From: an uncultured Oscillospiraceae bacterium
GTDB taxonomy: Bacteria > Bacillota > Clostridia > Oscillospirales > Oscillospiraceae
Direction: 5' to 3'
Assembly: GCA_910579775.1 (NCBI GenBank)
Contig: CAJTUE010000007.1
Span: forward strand, 57,670-121,669
Length of the DNA: 64,000 bases
The notes under the pieces were generated by a model. It searched no databases, was not told where the DNA came from, and worked only from the letters and a program-made list of their open reading frames with translations. Positions 41,209 to 50,725 of this stretch are shown piece after piece. Every line of letters starts with the position of its first letter. Positions within the stretch are counted from its first letter, which is position 1. A program made the position numbers and the translations under genes.

Positions 41209-42627
41209 TTATTCCTCTGCCTTTTTAGCGGTCTTTTTCGCCGTGGGCTTCTTCTCGGCGGCGTCCGTTTTGGCCTTCGCGGTGGTCTTCTTCGCGGCGG
41301 GCTTCTTCTCCGCCGCCTCGCCCTCGTCCTTCTTGGCCGCCTTTTTGGCGGGCGCCTTGCCCACCTTGGCGTTTTCCAAAACGAATTTGGCGGCCTTCTG
41401 ATAGAGCAGGTCCTCACTCAGGGTCTCCTCGTCCACCGCCGCCTTGATCTGCTCGACCTCCATGTTGTACTCCTTGGCCAGCCGCTCATACTCCGCTTTC
41501 TTCTCCGCCGCGGAGATCTTCAGCTTCTCTGCCTTGGCGACGGCCTCCAGCGCAAGCTCGTTGAGCACCCGGCGGCGGGCGCCCACGGCGGCCTCCTGCC
41601 GAAGCATCTGCGGGTTCATGCCCATCATGGACATATACTGGTCAAAGGGAATGCCCTGGCTCTCCACCCGCATCCGGTAGTCGTCCATCATACGGTCGGT
41701 CTGCTGGTCCACAATGGCCTGGGGCAGGTCCACCTCCAGGTTGTCGATGAGCTGGTCGGTGATGGCGCGCTCATACTCGGTGTCGACCTGCTTCTCCCGG
41801 CGCTCGGTGATCTTCTTCTTCAGGTCGGCGCGGAAGTCCGCCAGGGTCTCAAACTCGGACACGTCCTTGGCGAACTCATCGTCCAGCTCGGGCTTGACCG
41901 GCTCCTTGACCTCCTGGACCTTCACCTTGAACACCACCGGCTTTCCCGCCAGGTCGGGGGAATAATCCTCGGGGAAGGTGATGTCAAGCTCCTTCTCCTC
42001 CCCGGCCTTCATACCGACAACGCCGTCCTCAAACCCGGGGATAAAGGTGCCCGAACCCAACTCCAGGCTGTAGCCCTCGCCCTTGCCGCCCTCAAAGGGC
42101 ACGCCGTTGTCAAAGCCCTCGAAGTCGATGACGGCGGTATCCCCCTTCTTGGCCTTGCGCTTCACGGCGGTCAGGCGGGTAGCCCGCTGGATGTAAGGCG
42201 CCATCTCGGCGTCAATGTCTGCGTCGGTGACGCTCACCTTCTCCTTGGGGGCGGTGAGGCCCTTGTACTCACCCAGCTTCACATCGGGCTTCAGGGTGAC
42301 GATGGCCTTGAAGGTAAACCCCTCCTTGCCCACCTCCACGATCTCGATCTGAGGGTAGGCCGCGGGCTTCAGTTTCTCCTGCGCAATGGCTTCCTCATAA
42401 GCGGCGGGATAGATATCCTTGATGGCGTCCTCATAGAAGAGGTTCGCGCCATACATGGCCTCCAGCATATTGCGCGGTGCCTTCCCCTTGCGGAAGCCGG
42501 GAATGCTGATGCGCTTGCGCTGCTTCAGATACACCCGGTTGACAGCCTCATCAAAGCTCTTGGCGTCCACCTCGATGACCAACTCGACGGTGCTGTGTTC
42601 GCCCTTTTTCTTGCTCTTTACATTCAT
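41209..42627 (-). CDS. tig: Trigger factor with histone-H1-like Lys/Ala tail
   Basis: Ribosome-bound chaperone and prolyl isomerase. It has the ribosome-binding signature GFRKGKAPRNML, the FKBP-type PPIase domain (about 160-245) and the helical C-domain. At 472 residues it exceeds the usual roughly 430 because of a tail of about 55 residues built from AKK/KKPAAKK/TAKK repeats. Such a basic tail is not part of the chaperone fold and could bind RNA or ribosomes. The start has AGGAGG. A -10 TAAAAT lies at 42704-42709 with a weak -35. Confidence 0.93.
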   Translation of the reverse strand: MNVKSKKKGEHSTVELVIEVDAKSFDEAVNRVYLKQRKRISIPGFRKGKAPRNMLEAMYGANLFYEDAIKDIYPAAYEEAIAQEKLKPAAYPQIEIVEVGKEGFTFKAIVTLKPDVKLGEYKGLTAPKEKVSVTDADIDAEMAPYIQRATRLTAVKRKAKKGDTAVIDFEGFDNGVPFEGGKGEGYSLELGSGTFIPGFEDGVVGMKAGEEKELDITFPEDYSPDLAGKPVVFKVKVQEVKEPVKPELDDEFAKDVSEFETLADFRADLKKKITERREKQVDTEYERAITDQLIDNLEVDLPQAIVDQQTDRMMDDYRMRVESQGIPFDQYMSMMGMNPQMLRQEAAVGARRRVLNELALEAVAKAEKLKISAAEKKAEYERLAKEYNMEVEQIKAAVDEETLSEDLLYQKAAKFVLENAKVGKAPAKKAAKKDEGEAAEKKPAAKKTTAKAKTDAAEKKPTAKKTAKKAEE

Positions 42628-42746
42628 GTTTACCGCATCCTCCTGTTGGGCCGCGACCCAATGTCACAGCTAGACTGGGCCGCCAGAGGCCCGCAACATT
42701 CTTATTTTAGCAGATTGGGGAAAAGATTTCCACTCTTTTTTTCAAT

Positions 42747-43439
42747 TTAGTCTAAGATTTTTTCGGGGACGAAATCCAGATAGTCCGCCGCCACCAGCCG
42801 ATAGTCCACGCCGCCCGCCGGACCCTCCAGCGCCAGCTTATGGGAATGGCCGTGCAGATGACCGTAAAAGCATCTGGAAACTTGAAATTTCTCCAATAGC
42901 TCTATGATCTCCCGGCAGGCGTAGCCCTGGTATTTGGGCGGATAGTGCAGAAAGACCAGTTTTTCCCTGGCCTTCCCTGCCGCCGTCAGCGACGCCTCCA
43001 GCCGGATCAACTCCCGGCGGTAGACCTTGTCGCTCTCCGTTTCCGCCGAGGCGGGATCGAAGAACCAGCCCCGGGTCCCACACAGCGCCACGTCGCCATA
43101 AAAAACGCAGTTGTTGTGAAGCAGATGGAGAGTGGTCAGCCCGTTGGCCGCCCAAAAGGTGGTCATCTTGTTGGCTGTCGTCCACCAATAGTCGTGGTTG
43201 CCCTTAACGATGTATTTCGTTCCGGGCAGGGCGTCCAGGAAGGCAAAGTCGGGCAGAGCCTCCTCCAGGCTCATTCCCCAGGAGAGGTCGCCGCAGAGGA
43301 CCACCGTGTCCTCCGCCCTGACCCCCTCAAAGCCGGCCTTGAGCTTTTCTACATAATTCTCCCAAACGCCGCCAAACACATCCATAGGCTTGGCGCACCC
43401 CAGAGACAGATGGGTATCTCCGATCGCATATAGGGCCAC
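42747..43439 (-). CDS. Calcineurin-like metallophosphoesterase
   Basis: A 230-residue cytoplasmic phosphoesterase with the complete two-metal set: GDTH at the N-terminus, GDLSWG, GNHDYWW, a late His in FLHYPP and GHLHGHSH. The substrate is unknown. It is the last gene of the valS operon, 11 bp behind thrC. Confidence 0.88.
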   Translation of the reverse strand: MALYAIGDTHLSLGCAKPMDVFGGVWENYVEKLKAGFEGVRAEDTVVLCGDLSWGMSLEEALPDFAFLDALPGTKYIVKGNHDYWWTTANKMTTFWAANGLTTLHLLHNNCVFYGDVALCGTRGWFFDPASAETESDKVYRRELIRLEASLTAAGKAREKLVFLHYPPKYQGYACREIIELLEKFQVSRCFYGHLHGHSHKLALEGPAGGVDYRLVAADYLDFVPEKILD

Positions 43440-43450
43440 GACGTCACCTC

Positions 43451-44932
43451 TCAGCTCAGCATCTTCAGCACCTGGTCCATCATGTCCTCCTTCTCCACCC
43501 AGGTCTTGAAGCGGGGCGCCTTCCCCCGCAGACCGGCCAGGGGCGCTGGAATGGGACAGCCGGTGACCTCGGAAAGCTGGTCCAGAATGTCCAGCCCCGG
43601 CGCTTTGTCGCGAATGCCCAGCGCGTCCAGGACCGCCGCGCAGAACTTAAAGGGACTGGCGGTGGAGACGGCAATGGTGGGGGTCTTGTCCCCGGTCTTG
43701 GCCCGGTATTCCTCCAGCACATGGAAAGCCACAGCGGTGTGGGGATCGATGAGATAGCCGTGCTCCTTCCAGGTCTTGAAAATCTGGGCACGGGTCTGCT
43801 CATCGTCACAGAAGCCGGCGGCAAACTGCCCCTGGAGCTTTTTCAGCACCTTGTCGGACACCTGATACCGCCCGGTGGACGCCAGCTCCGCCATATATCC
43901 CGCCACCTCCTCCGGGTCTATGGTCAGCGCCAGCAGCAGCCGCTCCATATTGCTGGAGACCAGGATGTCCATGGAGGGAGAAATGGTGTTGTAGAAGGGG
44001 CGGTTCTTGTCATAAACGCCGGTCTGGATAAACTCCGTCAGCACATTGTTGGCGTTGGAGGCGCAGATAAATTTGTTGATGGGCACCCCCATGGTCTTGG
44101 CGTAGTAGGCCGCCAAAATGTTGCCAAAGTTCCCCGTGGGGACGCAGACGTTTACCGCGTCTCCGGGGCGGATCACCTCCGCCTTCAGAAAATCGCAGTA
44201 AGCGGAAACATAATAGACGATTTGGGGCAGGACCCGGCCCCAGTTGATGGAGTTGGCGGAGGAGAGGAAGTAACGCCGCTTGGCCAGCTGCTCGCGCAGG
44301 TTCTCATCGGAGAACAGAGCTTTGACGCCGGCCTGGGCGTCGTCAAAGTTGCCCTTAACGGCGCAGACGCCCACATTATCCCCCTCCTGGGTCACCATCT
44401 GCAGCTCCTGGACCGCAGAAACGCCGTCCTTGGGATAGAAGACCAGGATCTTTGTCTGGGGAACGTCCTTAAAGCCCTCCAGCGCGCCCTTGCCCGTGTC
44501 CCCGGAGGTGGCCACCAGGATGCACGCCTTTTTGCGCTCCCCGATCTTCCTGAGAGAAGCGGTGAGCAGATGGGGCAGCATTTGCAGGGCCATGTCCTTG
44601 AAAGCGCAGGTGGGACCGTGCCACAGCTCCAGGCAGTAGGTGCTGTCGTCCACCCGGCGCACCGGCGCCACCTGGGGCGTGTCAAATTTATCCGGTCCAT
44701 AGGCTTTTTGGGCGAAGTCGTTAAGCTCGGCGGTGGAAAACTCTTCCAGGAAGGTGCTCATTACATAGACCGCCCGCTGGGGATAGGACATGTCCTTCAT
44801 GGTGTCCATGGCGCTGGTGGGCAGACGCATGAACACCTCGGGGGTCATCAAGCCCCCGTCGCGGGCCATGCCCTGGGTAATGGCCTCCGGCGCGGTCAGC
44901 CGCTGGGTCCCTCTGGTGCTTACATAGTACAT
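43451..44932 (-). CDS. thrC: Threonine synthase
   Basis: PLP enzyme converting O-phosphohomoserine to threonine. The 493 residues begin MYYVSTRG and include the PLP-lysine motif GPTCAFKDMALQ, the ATSGDTGKGALEGF loop and VPTGNFGNILA for phosphate binding. It is the long (yeast/E. coli) form. The start codon lies inside the end of the dipeptidase gene (13-bp overlap). Confidence 0.95.
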   Translation of the reverse strand: MYYVSTRGTQRLTAPEAITQGMARDGGLMTPEVFMRLPTSAMDTMKDMSYPQRAVYVMSTFLEEFSTAELNDFAQKAYGPDKFDTPQVAPVRRVDDSTYCLELWHGPTCAFKDMALQMLPHLLTASLRKIGERKKACILVATSGDTGKGALEGFKDVPQTKILVFYPKDGVSAVQELQMVTQEGDNVGVCAVKGNFDDAQAGVKALFSDENLREQLAKRRYFLSSANSINWGRVLPQIVYYVSAYCDFLKAEVIRPGDAVNVCVPTGNFGNILAAYYAKTMGVPINKFICASNANNVLTEFIQTGVYDKNRPFYNTISPSMDILVSSNMERLLLALTIDPEEVAGYMAELASTGRYQVSDKVLKKLQGQFAAGFCDDEQTRAQIFKTWKEHGYLIDPHTAVAFHVLEEYRAKTGDKTPTIAVSTASPFKFCAAVLDALGIRDKAPGLDILDQLSEVTGCPIPAPLAGLRGKAPRFKTWVEKEDMMDQVLKMLS

Positions 44933-45855
44933 ACTTCTCTCACGACCCTCACTAGGTTTTTGTAGAACAGCTTGTCAAGCAGAGTCTCACGATAGCCGTG
45001 GTCCCTTAAGTGCCCGTAAAACACCGCCCAACCGGTGATATCCTCCATCCCTTGGGGCAGACGGCTCACGCCATCCCAATCGCCACCCAGCGCCACGGTG
45101 TCTTCGCCACCCAGGTCCAGAAAATGCTCCAGGTGGCCGCGAAGGGTGTCCAGGTCAGCGCTCTCTCCCAAAAACTCGGGGCAAACATTGAGCCCTACCG
45201 CTCCATTTAGCCCTATTATGGCAGTAAATTGTTCATCCGTCAAGTTCCTCGTGTGGAAATGGCACGACCGGCTGTTGGAATGGCTGGCGATAATTGGCGC
45301 CCTCGTGATACTCACCACGTCCCAGAAGCCGGGGTCGGAGAGGTGGGACACGTCCACCAGTACGCCCAGGCGGTTCATTTCCGCCACAAAGTCCTTCCCC
45401 TGCCCGCTCAAGCCCCGGTCCGGCTCCTCCACATTGGTGCCGGACAATACGTTGGCGTGATTCCAGGTGAGGTTGACGGCGCGGACGCCCATCTGGTGGG
45501 CCAGACGCAGTTTTTCTATATCACAATCCAGCAGTTCCGCCCCCTCCGCCGAGAGGAACGCTGCCGCCTTTCCCTCTTCCCATGCAGCCTCCAGCGCGTC
45601 GGCGGTGGTGCAAAGGGCTATACGGTCCCGGCTCAAGGCGATCTCCCGGCGCAGAAGGGCGGCCTCCTCTTGGAAAACCTCCCAAAGCGCCCGTCCGGGC
45701 ATGTCCTCCGGTTCGCCAAAGCAGGCGAAGAACTGCGCCGCACCTGTAAAGTCCTTTATCTTGTCAAGGCTCCAGTGGCCTGCGCTGTCCGCCAGGTGCC
45801 CGCCCTTCTGATAACAGCGCAGGACCGTATCACAGTGGCAGTCAAAAAAACGCAT
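44920..45855 (-). CDS. Membrane dipeptidase-type peptidase (M19)
   Basis: A 311-residue zinc dipeptidase of the renal-dipeptidase family. Metal ligands are visible in FDCHCDT near the N-terminus, in SAEGAE, in VDVSHLSD and in IASHSNSR. It hydrolyses a range of dipeptides, including D-configured ones in some members. There is no signal peptide, so it is cytoplasmic. The ATG at 45855 follows AGGAGG. It overlaps thrC. Confidence 0.92.
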   Translation of the reverse strand: MRFFDCHCDTVLRCYQKGGHLADSAGHWSLDKIKDFTGAAQFFACFGEPEDMPGRALWEVFQEEAALLRREIALSRDRIALCTTADALEAAWEEGKAAAFLSAEGAELLDCDIEKLRLAHQMGVRAVNLTWNHANVLSGTNVEEPDRGLSGQGKDFVAEMNRLGVLVDVSHLSDPGFWDVVSITRAPIIASHSNSRSCHFHTRNLTDEQFTAIIGLNGAVGLNVCPEFLGESADLDTLRGHLEHFLDLGGEDTVALGGDWDGVSRLPQGMEDITGWAVFYGHLRDHGYRETLLDKLFYKNLVRVVREVCTM

Positions 45856-45865
45856 CAAACCCCTC

Positions 45866-46252
45866 CTAAAAGGCGTTTTCAATGTAGCCGATCCGAGGCG
45901 CCGGCGTCTCCATGCCCTGGGGGGCATAGACCTCTGCCACGTCAAAGCGGGGCTGAAGGTCGGTAGGGCGCTGCGCCAGATAGAGCTGCGCCGTGGCGCG
46001 CAGGCGGCTCTGCTTTCGGCGATCCACCGCCTCCGCGGCCCTCCCGTAGTCCTCGCTCTTGCGCAGCTTGACCTCAAGAAAGACGATAAACCGGCCCTTG
46101 CGGGCGATCAGATCGATCTCTCCCAGGCGGCAGCGGTAGCCAGCGGCCAGCACCTGCCACCCCTTCTTTCTCAGGTCCTCCGCCACCAGCGCCTCTCCCC
46201 ACTTGCCCAGCAGGTGGTTTTCCGCGCCCCTGGCCTGTCTCTCTACGTCCAT
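45866..46252 (-). CDS. yraN: UPF0102 (YraN) family protein
   Basis: A 128-residue protein with a PD-(D/E)XK-like core, LGEIDLIARKGRFIVFLEVKLRKS, carrying the Asp and the Glu-x-Lys pair of nuclease folds. Activity is not established for the family. The ATG at 46252 lies within the end of rnhB (10-bp overlap); rnhB-yraN pairing is standard in bacteria. Confidence 0.9.
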   Translation of the reverse strand: MDVERQARGAENHLLGKWGEALVAEDLRKKGWQVLAAGYRCRLGEIDLIARKGRFIVFLEVKLRKSEDYGRAAEAVDRRKQSRLRATAQLYLAQRPTDLQPRFDVAEVYAPQGMETPAPRIGYIENAF

Positions 46253-46845
46253 TTGTAGCTCCTTCTGTGCTCGGGGCACGGGCCAAGAGCGGCAATGGCC
46301 GCCTTGTGCGCCTTGGTGGGATAGCCCTTGTGCTTGGCAAAGCCATATTGGGGATAGCGCCGGTCCAGCTCCACCATCACCCGGTCCCGGCTCACCTTGG
46401 CCAGGATCGAAGCGGCGGCGATAGAGGCCGACAAGCTGTCTCCCTTCACAACACATTGATGGGCCAGCGTAATGGCCGATCCTCTTCCATGATCCCGGTT
46501 GCCGTCGATGAGGGCGAAGTCCGCTTGGGGAGAGAGCTGAGAGATGGCCAGGTCCATCGCCTTCATCCGTGCCGTTAAAATATCTGTGGCGTCGATCTCC
46601 TGGGCGCTGACGCTGGCGATGGCCCAAGCTACAGCGGTCTCTTGGATAATGGGAAACAGCGCCTCCCGCATTTTCTCTGTCAGCTGCTTGGAGTCGTTGA
46701 GGCCAGGGATGTCCACCCCAAAGGGCAGGATCACCGCCGCGGCGTACACCGGCCCCGCCAGCGGCCCAGCCCCCGCCTCATCACACCCGCAGATAGCGGT
46801 ATAGCCTTTTTCTCTGTAAAGGTTTTCTACTTCCCATAAGCTCAT
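46243..46845 (-). CDS. rnhB: Ribonuclease HII
   Basis: Removes ribonucleotides from DNA duplexes. The 200 residues contain the active-site opening CGCDEAGAGPLAGPV, with the second acid in ALIDGN and the KVSRDR motif. The ATG at 46845 is preceded by GGAGGAG and overlaps the rbgA stop (ATGA). Confidence 0.96.
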   Translation of the reverse strand: MSLWEVENLYREKGYTAICGCDEAGAGPLAGPVYAAAVILPFGVDIPGLNDSKQLTEKMREALFPIIQETAVAWAIASVSAQEIDATDILTARMKAMDLAISQLSPQADFALIDGNRDHGRGSAITLAHQCVVKGDSLSASIAAASILAKVSRDRVMVELDRRYPQYGFAKHKGYPTKAHKAAIAALGPCPEHRRSYKWT

Positions 46846-47699
46846 GGTGTCTCCTCCGGCCATTCCAAGGTAATGCGCCCCAGCTTTCCGCCACGGAACT
46901 CGTCCAGAAGGATATTTGCCATGCGCTGGGTGTCCACCTCGCCGCCGGAGATGAGGAAGCCCCGCTTACGGGCAGCGCGCCCCAGTAGTTCCCAGCCCTG
47001 GGCTTCCGAGTCGGCTTCGATCTTATACCGCTCGGTCATGGCCTGGGGATAATGGGCGTTCAACAGCTCCAACAGATGGCAGGCCAGCCTCTCGATGTCC
47101 ATAATGTCGTCCTTCACCGCCCCGGTGAAGGCAAGGTTCAGCCCCACCTGGGGATCTTCAAACTTGGGCCAGAGAATACCAGGGGTGTCCAACAGCTCCA
47201 GGGTGGCGTCCACCGTGACCCACTGCTTCCCCCGGGTGACGCCGGGCCTGTCTCCCGCCTTGGCGGACTTGCGCTTGGCAACCTGGTTGATGAAGGTGGA
47301 CTTGCCCACATTGGGCACCCCCACCACCATCACCCGCACCTTGCGGCCGATCTGGCCCTTCTCCCGCCAGCGGGCAATCTGCTCCGCCAGCGCCTGCTGG
47401 ATGATGGCGGAAAACTCCTTCACGCCCTTCCCTGTCTTGGAGTCGGTCATGAGCACCGCCCATCCTTGGCGCTTAAACACCTCCCGCCACTTGCGGCTGG
47501 CGGTCTCGTCCGCCTGGTCGGCGCGGTTGAGGACGATGAGCCGGGGCTTATCCCCCACGATGGCGTCGATGTCCGGGTTTCGGGAGGAACGGGGAATACG
47601 CACGTCGATGATCTCCGCCACCATGTCCACGTTTTTCAGGTCGGCCTCGATCTGCCGGCGTGTCTTGGTCATGTGGCCGGGGTACCATTGGATGTTCAC
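46842..47699 (-). CDS. rbgA: Ribosome biogenesis GTPase A (YlqF)
   Basis: Circularly permuted GTPase required for late 50S assembly. The 285 residues show the permuted order: G4 first (LNRADQ, Arg replacing the usual Lys), then G1 GVPNVGKST and G3 DTPGILW, then the ANTAR-like C-terminal helices. It starts with GTG immediately after the valS stop with no spacing, so it depends on valS translation. Confidence 0.94.
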   Translation of the reverse strand: MNIQWYPGHMTKTRRQIEADLKNVDMVAEIIDVRIPRSSRNPDIDAIVGDKPRLIVLNRADQADETASRKWREVFKRQGWAVLMTDSKTGKGVKEFSAIIQQALAEQIARWREKGQIGRKVRVMVVGVPNVGKSTFINQVAKRKSAKAGDRPGVTRGKQWVTVDATLELLDTPGILWPKFEDPQVGLNLAFTGAVKDDIMDIERLACHLLELLNAHYPQAMTERYKIEADSEAQGWELLGRAARKRGFLISGGEVDTQRMANILLDEFRGGKLGRITLEWPEETP

Positions 47700-50345
47700 T
47701 TACATGGCCCCCCGCTGGGCGGTGAGCTTTTCCAGCAGAGCCTCCAGCTTCTCCAGCCGCTCCCGCTCCGCGGCAACTACGTTGGCGGGGGCCTTGTTCA
47801 CAAAGTTCTCGTTGGACAGCTTACCCTTCAGCCCGGCCAGCTCCTTCTGCGCCTTGCCGATCTCCTTGTCCAGCCGGGCCCTCTCCTGCTCCATGTCCAC
47901 CAGCTCAGCCAAGGGCATGAAGATACGGGCGGCGTGGGTAATAATCTCCACCAGGCCCTGCTTCTGGGCCTCGTCGCTGGCGGGGGCCTGCGCCATGGGG
48001 ATGACCTCCACCTCGCTGGCGGAGGCCAGACGGCCGAAGAAGGCGGCGCCGTCAGTAAACACCTGAGCGTCCGCGCTGGCGATGGTCAGTTTCACCTTGC
48101 GGCTGGGGGGCACGTTCATCTCACCTCTACGGGTACGGATGGCGCCAATGGCCTCCATGATGACCTCCATGGCCTTCTCATCCTCGGGGTAGTCCATCTC
48201 CCCGGAGGTCACAGGCCAGCTCTGGAGCATCAGGAAGTCCCCCTCATGAGGCAATGCCTGCCAAATCTCCTCGGTGAGGAAGGGCATGAAGGGATGGAGG
48301 AGCTTTAGTGTCTCGGTGAGCACATAGCAAAGCACTTGCTGGGCCTGAATCTTGGCTCCCTCGTCCTCCCCCTGGAGGCGGGCCTTGGTCAGCTCGATAT
48401 ACCAGTCGCAGTAGTCGCTCCAGATAAAGTCATACACCTTGGCAGAGGCCACGCCCAGCTCGTAGGCGTCCATGTTCTCGGTGACCTCGGCGATGAGGCG
48501 GTTGAGTTTAGATAAGATCCACTTGTCCTCCCGTTCCAACTTCTCGGGCAGCTCGCACTTGTCGATGGTCAAGTTCATCATCACAAAGCGGCTGGCGTTC
48601 CAGATCTTGTTGGCGAAGTTGCGCATGGCCTCGCACCGCTCGGGGAGGAAGCGCATGTCATTGCCGGGGGAGTTTCCCGTCACCAGGTTGAAGCGCAGGG
48701 CGTCCGCGCCGTACTGCTCCGCCACCACCAGCGGGTCCACGCCGTTGCCCAGAGACTTGGACATCTTGCGGCCCTTGTCATCCCGCACCAGGCCGTGGAT
48801 GAGCACGGTGTGGAAGGGCGGCTTGCCCGTGTGCTCGCAGGCGGAGAAGATCATCCGCGCCACCCAGAAGAAGATGATATCGTAGCCGGTGACCAGTACG
48901 TCGGTGGGATAGAAATATTTAAAGTCCTCGGTGTTCTCCGGCCAGCCCAACGTGGAGAAGGGCCACAGGGCGGAGGAGAACCAGGTGTCCAGCACGTCCT
49001 CTTCCTGACGGATGCGCTTGGAGTGACAGTGGGCGCACTCGGAAGGATCGGTCTCGGAGACGGTCATCTCCCCGCAGTCCTCACACTGCCACGCCGGGAT
49101 GCGGTGGCCCCACCAAAGCTGGCGGGAGATGCACCAGTCCCGGACATTCTCCATCCAGTTGAGATAGGTCTTGGAGAAGCGGTCGGGGACAAACTGGGTC
49201 TCCCCTTCCTTCACCACCCTCAGGGCCTCCTTGGCCAGGGGCTCCATCTTCACGAACCACTGGGCGGAGATCAGCGGCTCCACGTCGTGGTGACAGCGCG
49301 AGCAGGTGCCTACGTTGTGCTGGTGGGCGTCCACCTGCACCAGGTACCCGCCGGCCTCCAGGTCGGCGATAATGAGCTTGCGGGCCTCGTAGCGGTCCAG
49401 GCCGGAGTACTTTCCGTAGCCCTCCACCACCTTGCCGTTGTCGTCCAGGACCCGGATGGTCTCCAGGTTGTGGCGCAGGCCAACCTCAAAGTCGTTGGGG
49501 TCGTGGGCGGGAGTCATCTTCACGCAGCCCGTGCCAAACTCCAGATCCACATACTCATCGGCCACGATGGGCATTTCCCGGCCCACCAGCGGCAGCAGAC
49601 ATTTCTTGCCCACAATGTCCTTATACCGCTCGTCGTCGGGGTGGACAGCTACGCCGGTGTCACCCAGCATGGTCTCCGGCCGGGTAGTGGCCACAATAAC
49701 CCACTTGTCCTCCTCCCCGACAATTGGATAACGGATGTGCCAGAGATTACCCGGCTTGTCCTGATACTCTACCTCCACATCGGAAAGGGCGGTGACGCAG
49801 TGGGGGCACCAGTTGATGATGCGGCTGCCCTTGTAGATAAGCCCCTTTTCATAAAGACTCACGAACACATGGCGCACTGCCTTGGAAAGGCCCTCGTCCA
49901 GGGTGAAGCGGGAGCGGTCCCAATCGCAGGACACGCCCAGCTTCTTTTGCTGCTCCACAATGCGGTTGCCATACTGCTCCTTCCAGGCCCAGACACGCTC
50001 CAGGAACTTCTCCCGGCCCAGGTCGTAGCGGCTGAGGCCCTCGGTCTCCCGGAGGTTTTCCTCCACCTTGGCCTGGGTGGCGATGCCCGCGTGGTCGGCG
50101 CCGGGCACCCACAGGGCGGCGTAGCCCTGCATCCGCTTGAAGCGGATGAGAATATCCTGGAGGGTGCAGTCCATGGCGTGGCCCATGTGGAGCTGACCCG
50201 TCACGTTAGGGGGCGGCATGACGATGGTAAAGGGCTTCTTGGCCGGGTCCCGGTGGGCCTTGAAGCACCCGCCCTTCTCCCACGCCTCGTAAATGTGCTG
50301 TTCGACCTCTTTGGGCTCATACGCCTTGGGTAACTCTTTTCTCAT
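47700..50345 (-). CDS. valS: Valyl-tRNA synthetase
   Basis: Class I synthetase charging tRNA-Val, with an editing domain. The 881 residues include the HIGH-type motif PPPNVTGQLHMGHA, KMSKS in GRKMSKSLGNG, the CP1 editing region with TTRPETMLGDT, and a C-terminal coiled coil (EQERARLDKEIGKAQKELAG). The ATG at 50345 follows AAAGGAGAG. It heads a long operon through to the phosphoesterase gene and is controlled by a T-box leader. Confidence 0.97.
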   Translation of the reverse strand: MRKELPKAYEPKEVEQHIYEAWEKGGCFKAHRDPAKKPFTIVMPPPNVTGQLHMGHAMDCTLQDILIRFKRMQGYAALWVPGADHAGIATQAKVEENLRETEGLSRYDLGREKFLERVWAWKEQYGNRIVEQQKKLGVSCDWDRSRFTLDEGLSKAVRHVFVSLYEKGLIYKGSRIINWCPHCVTALSDVEVEYQDKPGNLWHIRYPIVGEEDKWVIVATTRPETMLGDTGVAVHPDDERYKDIVGKKCLLPLVGREMPIVADEYVDLEFGTGCVKMTPAHDPNDFEVGLRHNLETIRVLDDNGKVVEGYGKYSGLDRYEARKLIIADLEAGGYLVQVDAHQHNVGTCSRCHHDVEPLISAQWFVKMEPLAKEALRVVKEGETQFVPDRFSKTYLNWMENVRDWCISRQLWWGHRIPAWQCEDCGEMTVSETDPSECAHCHSKRIRQEEDVLDTWFSSALWPFSTLGWPENTEDFKYFYPTDVLVTGYDIIFFWVARMIFSACEHTGKPPFHTVLIHGLVRDDKGRKMSKSLGNGVDPLVVAEQYGADALRFNLVTGNSPGNDMRFLPERCEAMRNFANKIWNASRFVMMNLTIDKCELPEKLEREDKWILSKLNRLIAEVTENMDAYELGVASAKVYDFIWSDYCDWYIELTKARLQGEDEGAKIQAQQVLCYVLTETLKLLHPFMPFLTEEIWQALPHEGDFLMLQSWPVTSGEMDYPEDEKAMEVIMEAIGAIRTRRGEMNVPPSRKVKLTIASADAQVFTDGAAFFGRLASASEVEVIPMAQAPASDEAQKQGLVEIITHAARIFMPLAELVDMEQERARLDKEIGKAQKELAGLKGKLSNENFVNKAPANVVAAERERLEKLEALLEKLTAQRGAM

Positions 50346-50619
50346 ATTCCTCTCTCCTTTCGGGGCAAAACAAAAAGCTCGCCCCAAGCATTTTGCTCAG
50401 GGCGAACTTCAAAAGTCCGCGGTACCACCTGAATTTGGTCTCATTGTCCCTTAACGCGGGAAACGGCGGGAGTTATCATGGCGCGCTGGGTCGTCGCGCC
50501 CTACGTTCACCCTCGCGGCTCCGGGGCCACTTCGCCCATGCGCCGGAGAAGCTTGCACCGCCCGCTCCCTCTCTTGACCGGCTCTCATGGGGTACTCCTC
50601 CCCTTCTGTGCCTGTAACA
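50346..50619 (-). promoter_or_regulatory. T-box leader controlling valS
   Basis: About 270 nt of leader on the minus strand. The T-box bulge AGGTGGTACCGCGG is at 50417-50430, followed by a terminator stem (50377-50407) and a TTTTTG run (50371-50376). Upstream is a long structured stem I; a likely specifier is GTG (50528-50530) in the context GAAGTGGCCCCGGAGC. Uncharged tRNA-Val would stabilise the antiterminator and switch the operon on. This fills most of the gene-free stretch 50346-50725. Confidence 0.88.
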
Positions 50620-50625
50620 GCAAAT

Positions 50626-50655
50626 ATTTTACCACACCGCGCCGCCTTTTGTCAA
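50626..50655 (-). promoter_or_regulatory. Promoter of the valS operon
   Basis: TTGACA-N18-TAAAAT on the minus strand (-35 50650-50655, -10 50626-50631), placing the start near 50619. Confidence 0.82.
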
Positions 50656-50670
50656 TCGGAAGAAAAAATC

Positions 50671-50699
50671 TTGTGCTGATGCCCATAATATGATATAAC
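50671..50699 (+). promoter_or_regulatory. Promoter of trxB-trxA
   Basis: TTGTGC-N17-TATAAC (-35 50671-50676, -10 50694-50699), divergent from the valS promoter. Confidence 0.6.
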
Positions 50700-50725
50700 A
50701 GAATCAGCAAAGGAGGGTGGCCGCC

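Noticed and set aside
43721..44965. A 414-codon antisense frame over thrC
   Set aside because: Shadow of thrC in a GC-rich genome; no ribosome binding site and no recognisable protein.
48795..50333. A 512-codon antisense frame over valS
   Set aside because: Same effect: complementary to a highly conserved synthetase, with a composition typical of antisense translation and no start signal.
50393..50693. Short plus-strand frames between valS and trxB
   Set aside because: They lie in the T-box leader of valS, whose conserved bulge, terminator and stem I account for the sequence.
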